Positions 63,806 through 64,000 of a DNA stretch of 64,000 nt are shown in pieces. Position 1 is the stretch's first letter. The number at the start of each line of letters is the position of its first letter. The position numbers were made by a program, and so were the translations under genes. Under the pieces are notes generated by a model. That model was not told the DNA's origin, ran no database searches, and worked only from the letters and a program-made list of their open reading frames with translations. Origin of the DNA: Flavobacterium sp. NG2 (GTDB lineage: Bacteria; Bacteroidota; Bacteroidia; Flavobacteriales; Flavobacteriaceae); contig NZ_CP139420.1 of NCBI RefSeq assembly GCF_034119845.1, positions 350,001 to 414,000 of the forward strand, given 5' to 3'.

Positions 63806-64000
63806 TTACTCCATAAAAACAGGAGGTTCCCAAAAATGCTTTTCCATATCAACAATCTGATTATCCACGATTTTGACTCCTTCGCTTTCAAGTAGTTGCT
63901 GCATGAGGTTTGTGCCATCAAAATGATGTTTTCCAGTAAGTAGCCCTTTTCGATTTACTACGCGATGTGCTGGTATATCCTCTCGGCCGTGAGAAGCATT
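63806..64000 (-). CDS. MGMT/Atl-like DNA-binding domain protein, C-terminal part (partial)
   Basis: The gene runs off the right edge; 64 residues remain. EDIPAHRVVNRKGLLTGKHHFDG matches the active-site loop of O6-alkylguanine-DNA alkyltransferase-like proteins, but the acceptor Cys (usually PCHR) is Ala here. It therefore looks like an alkyltransferase-like (Atl) protein that can only bind damaged DNA. The end EKHFWEPPVFME is family-like. Confidence 0.85.
   Translation of the reverse strand, partial: NASHGREDIPAHRVVNRKGLLTGKHHFDGTNLMQQLLESEGVKIVDNQIVDMEKHFWEPPVFME

Overview
The window is a stretch of chromosome from a Bacteroidota bacterium, almost certainly a Flavobacterium or close relative. 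Evidence: AT-rich spacers; TTG/TAnnTTTG-type (-33/-7) promoters with no clear Shine-Dalgarno sequences; a type IX secretion sorting domain (53438-54973); a carboxypeptidase-regulatory-domain TonB receptor at the left edge; a type-B three-subunit succinate dehydrogenase; an OmpA protein with thrombospondin type-3 repeats; and the flavobacterial degenerate spacer repeats. Most genes are housekeeping. No rRNA, CRISPR array, prophage or complete insertion sequence was seen. There is one tRNA (CAU anticodon).

Layout. 1-3 kb: end of a TonB receptor, an AhpD-like protein, its likely TetR regulator, and an AraC regulator. 3-10 kb: an orphan histidine kinase, the sdhCAB operon and an aminopeptidase P. 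10-22 kb: an AIM24-like protein, a solitary AbiH-type phage-defence gene, an alpha/beta hydrolase, and an AddB/AddA-like recombination nuclease pair separated by an OmpA-TSP3 gene. 22-29 kb: rbfA, a LolC/E-like permease, the fatty-acid/ribosome cluster (pdxA, DUF177, rpmF, fabH, accB, accC) and ribE. 29-38 kb: a small Asn-Gly repeat protein, the tRNA, a methylmalonyl-CoA epimerase, an Ig-like lipoprotein, an omega-amidase, thiL, lepA, dus and an outer-membrane protein. 38-46 kb: an efflux operon (YceI-TetR-TolC-MFP-RND) with a recognisable promoter and operator. 46-53 kb: a polyprenyl synthase and two unknown genes, then sucA-odhB. 53-59 kb: an accessory patch with a T9SS-exported Ig-like protein, a GH16-like lipoprotein, and overlapping genes for a retropepsin-like protease and a membrane-anchored TPR-CHAT protease. 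59-64 kb: glutaryl-CoA dehydrogenase, a DUF3050 protein, an Fe-S module (Mrp, NifU-like, ferredoxin) and the end of an MGMT-like protein.

The most unusual item is in the AddA-like helicase/nuclease (18036-21794). It contains an in-frame insert of about 201 residues encoding a DUF559 endonuclease-like domain, bounded by GC-rich imperfect inverted repeats. This looks like a protein-tolerated mobile element. A second theme is a dispersed family of about seven spacer hairpins with conserved flanks and covarying stems. They lie in the lepA leader, between sucA and odhB, between nifU and the ferredoxin gene, upstream of addA, and elsewhere. A third is the overlapping CHAT-protease/aspartyl-protease gene pair. 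Start codons were moved downstream of the longest ORF where the upstream part is repeat DNA or promoter; each case is stated.
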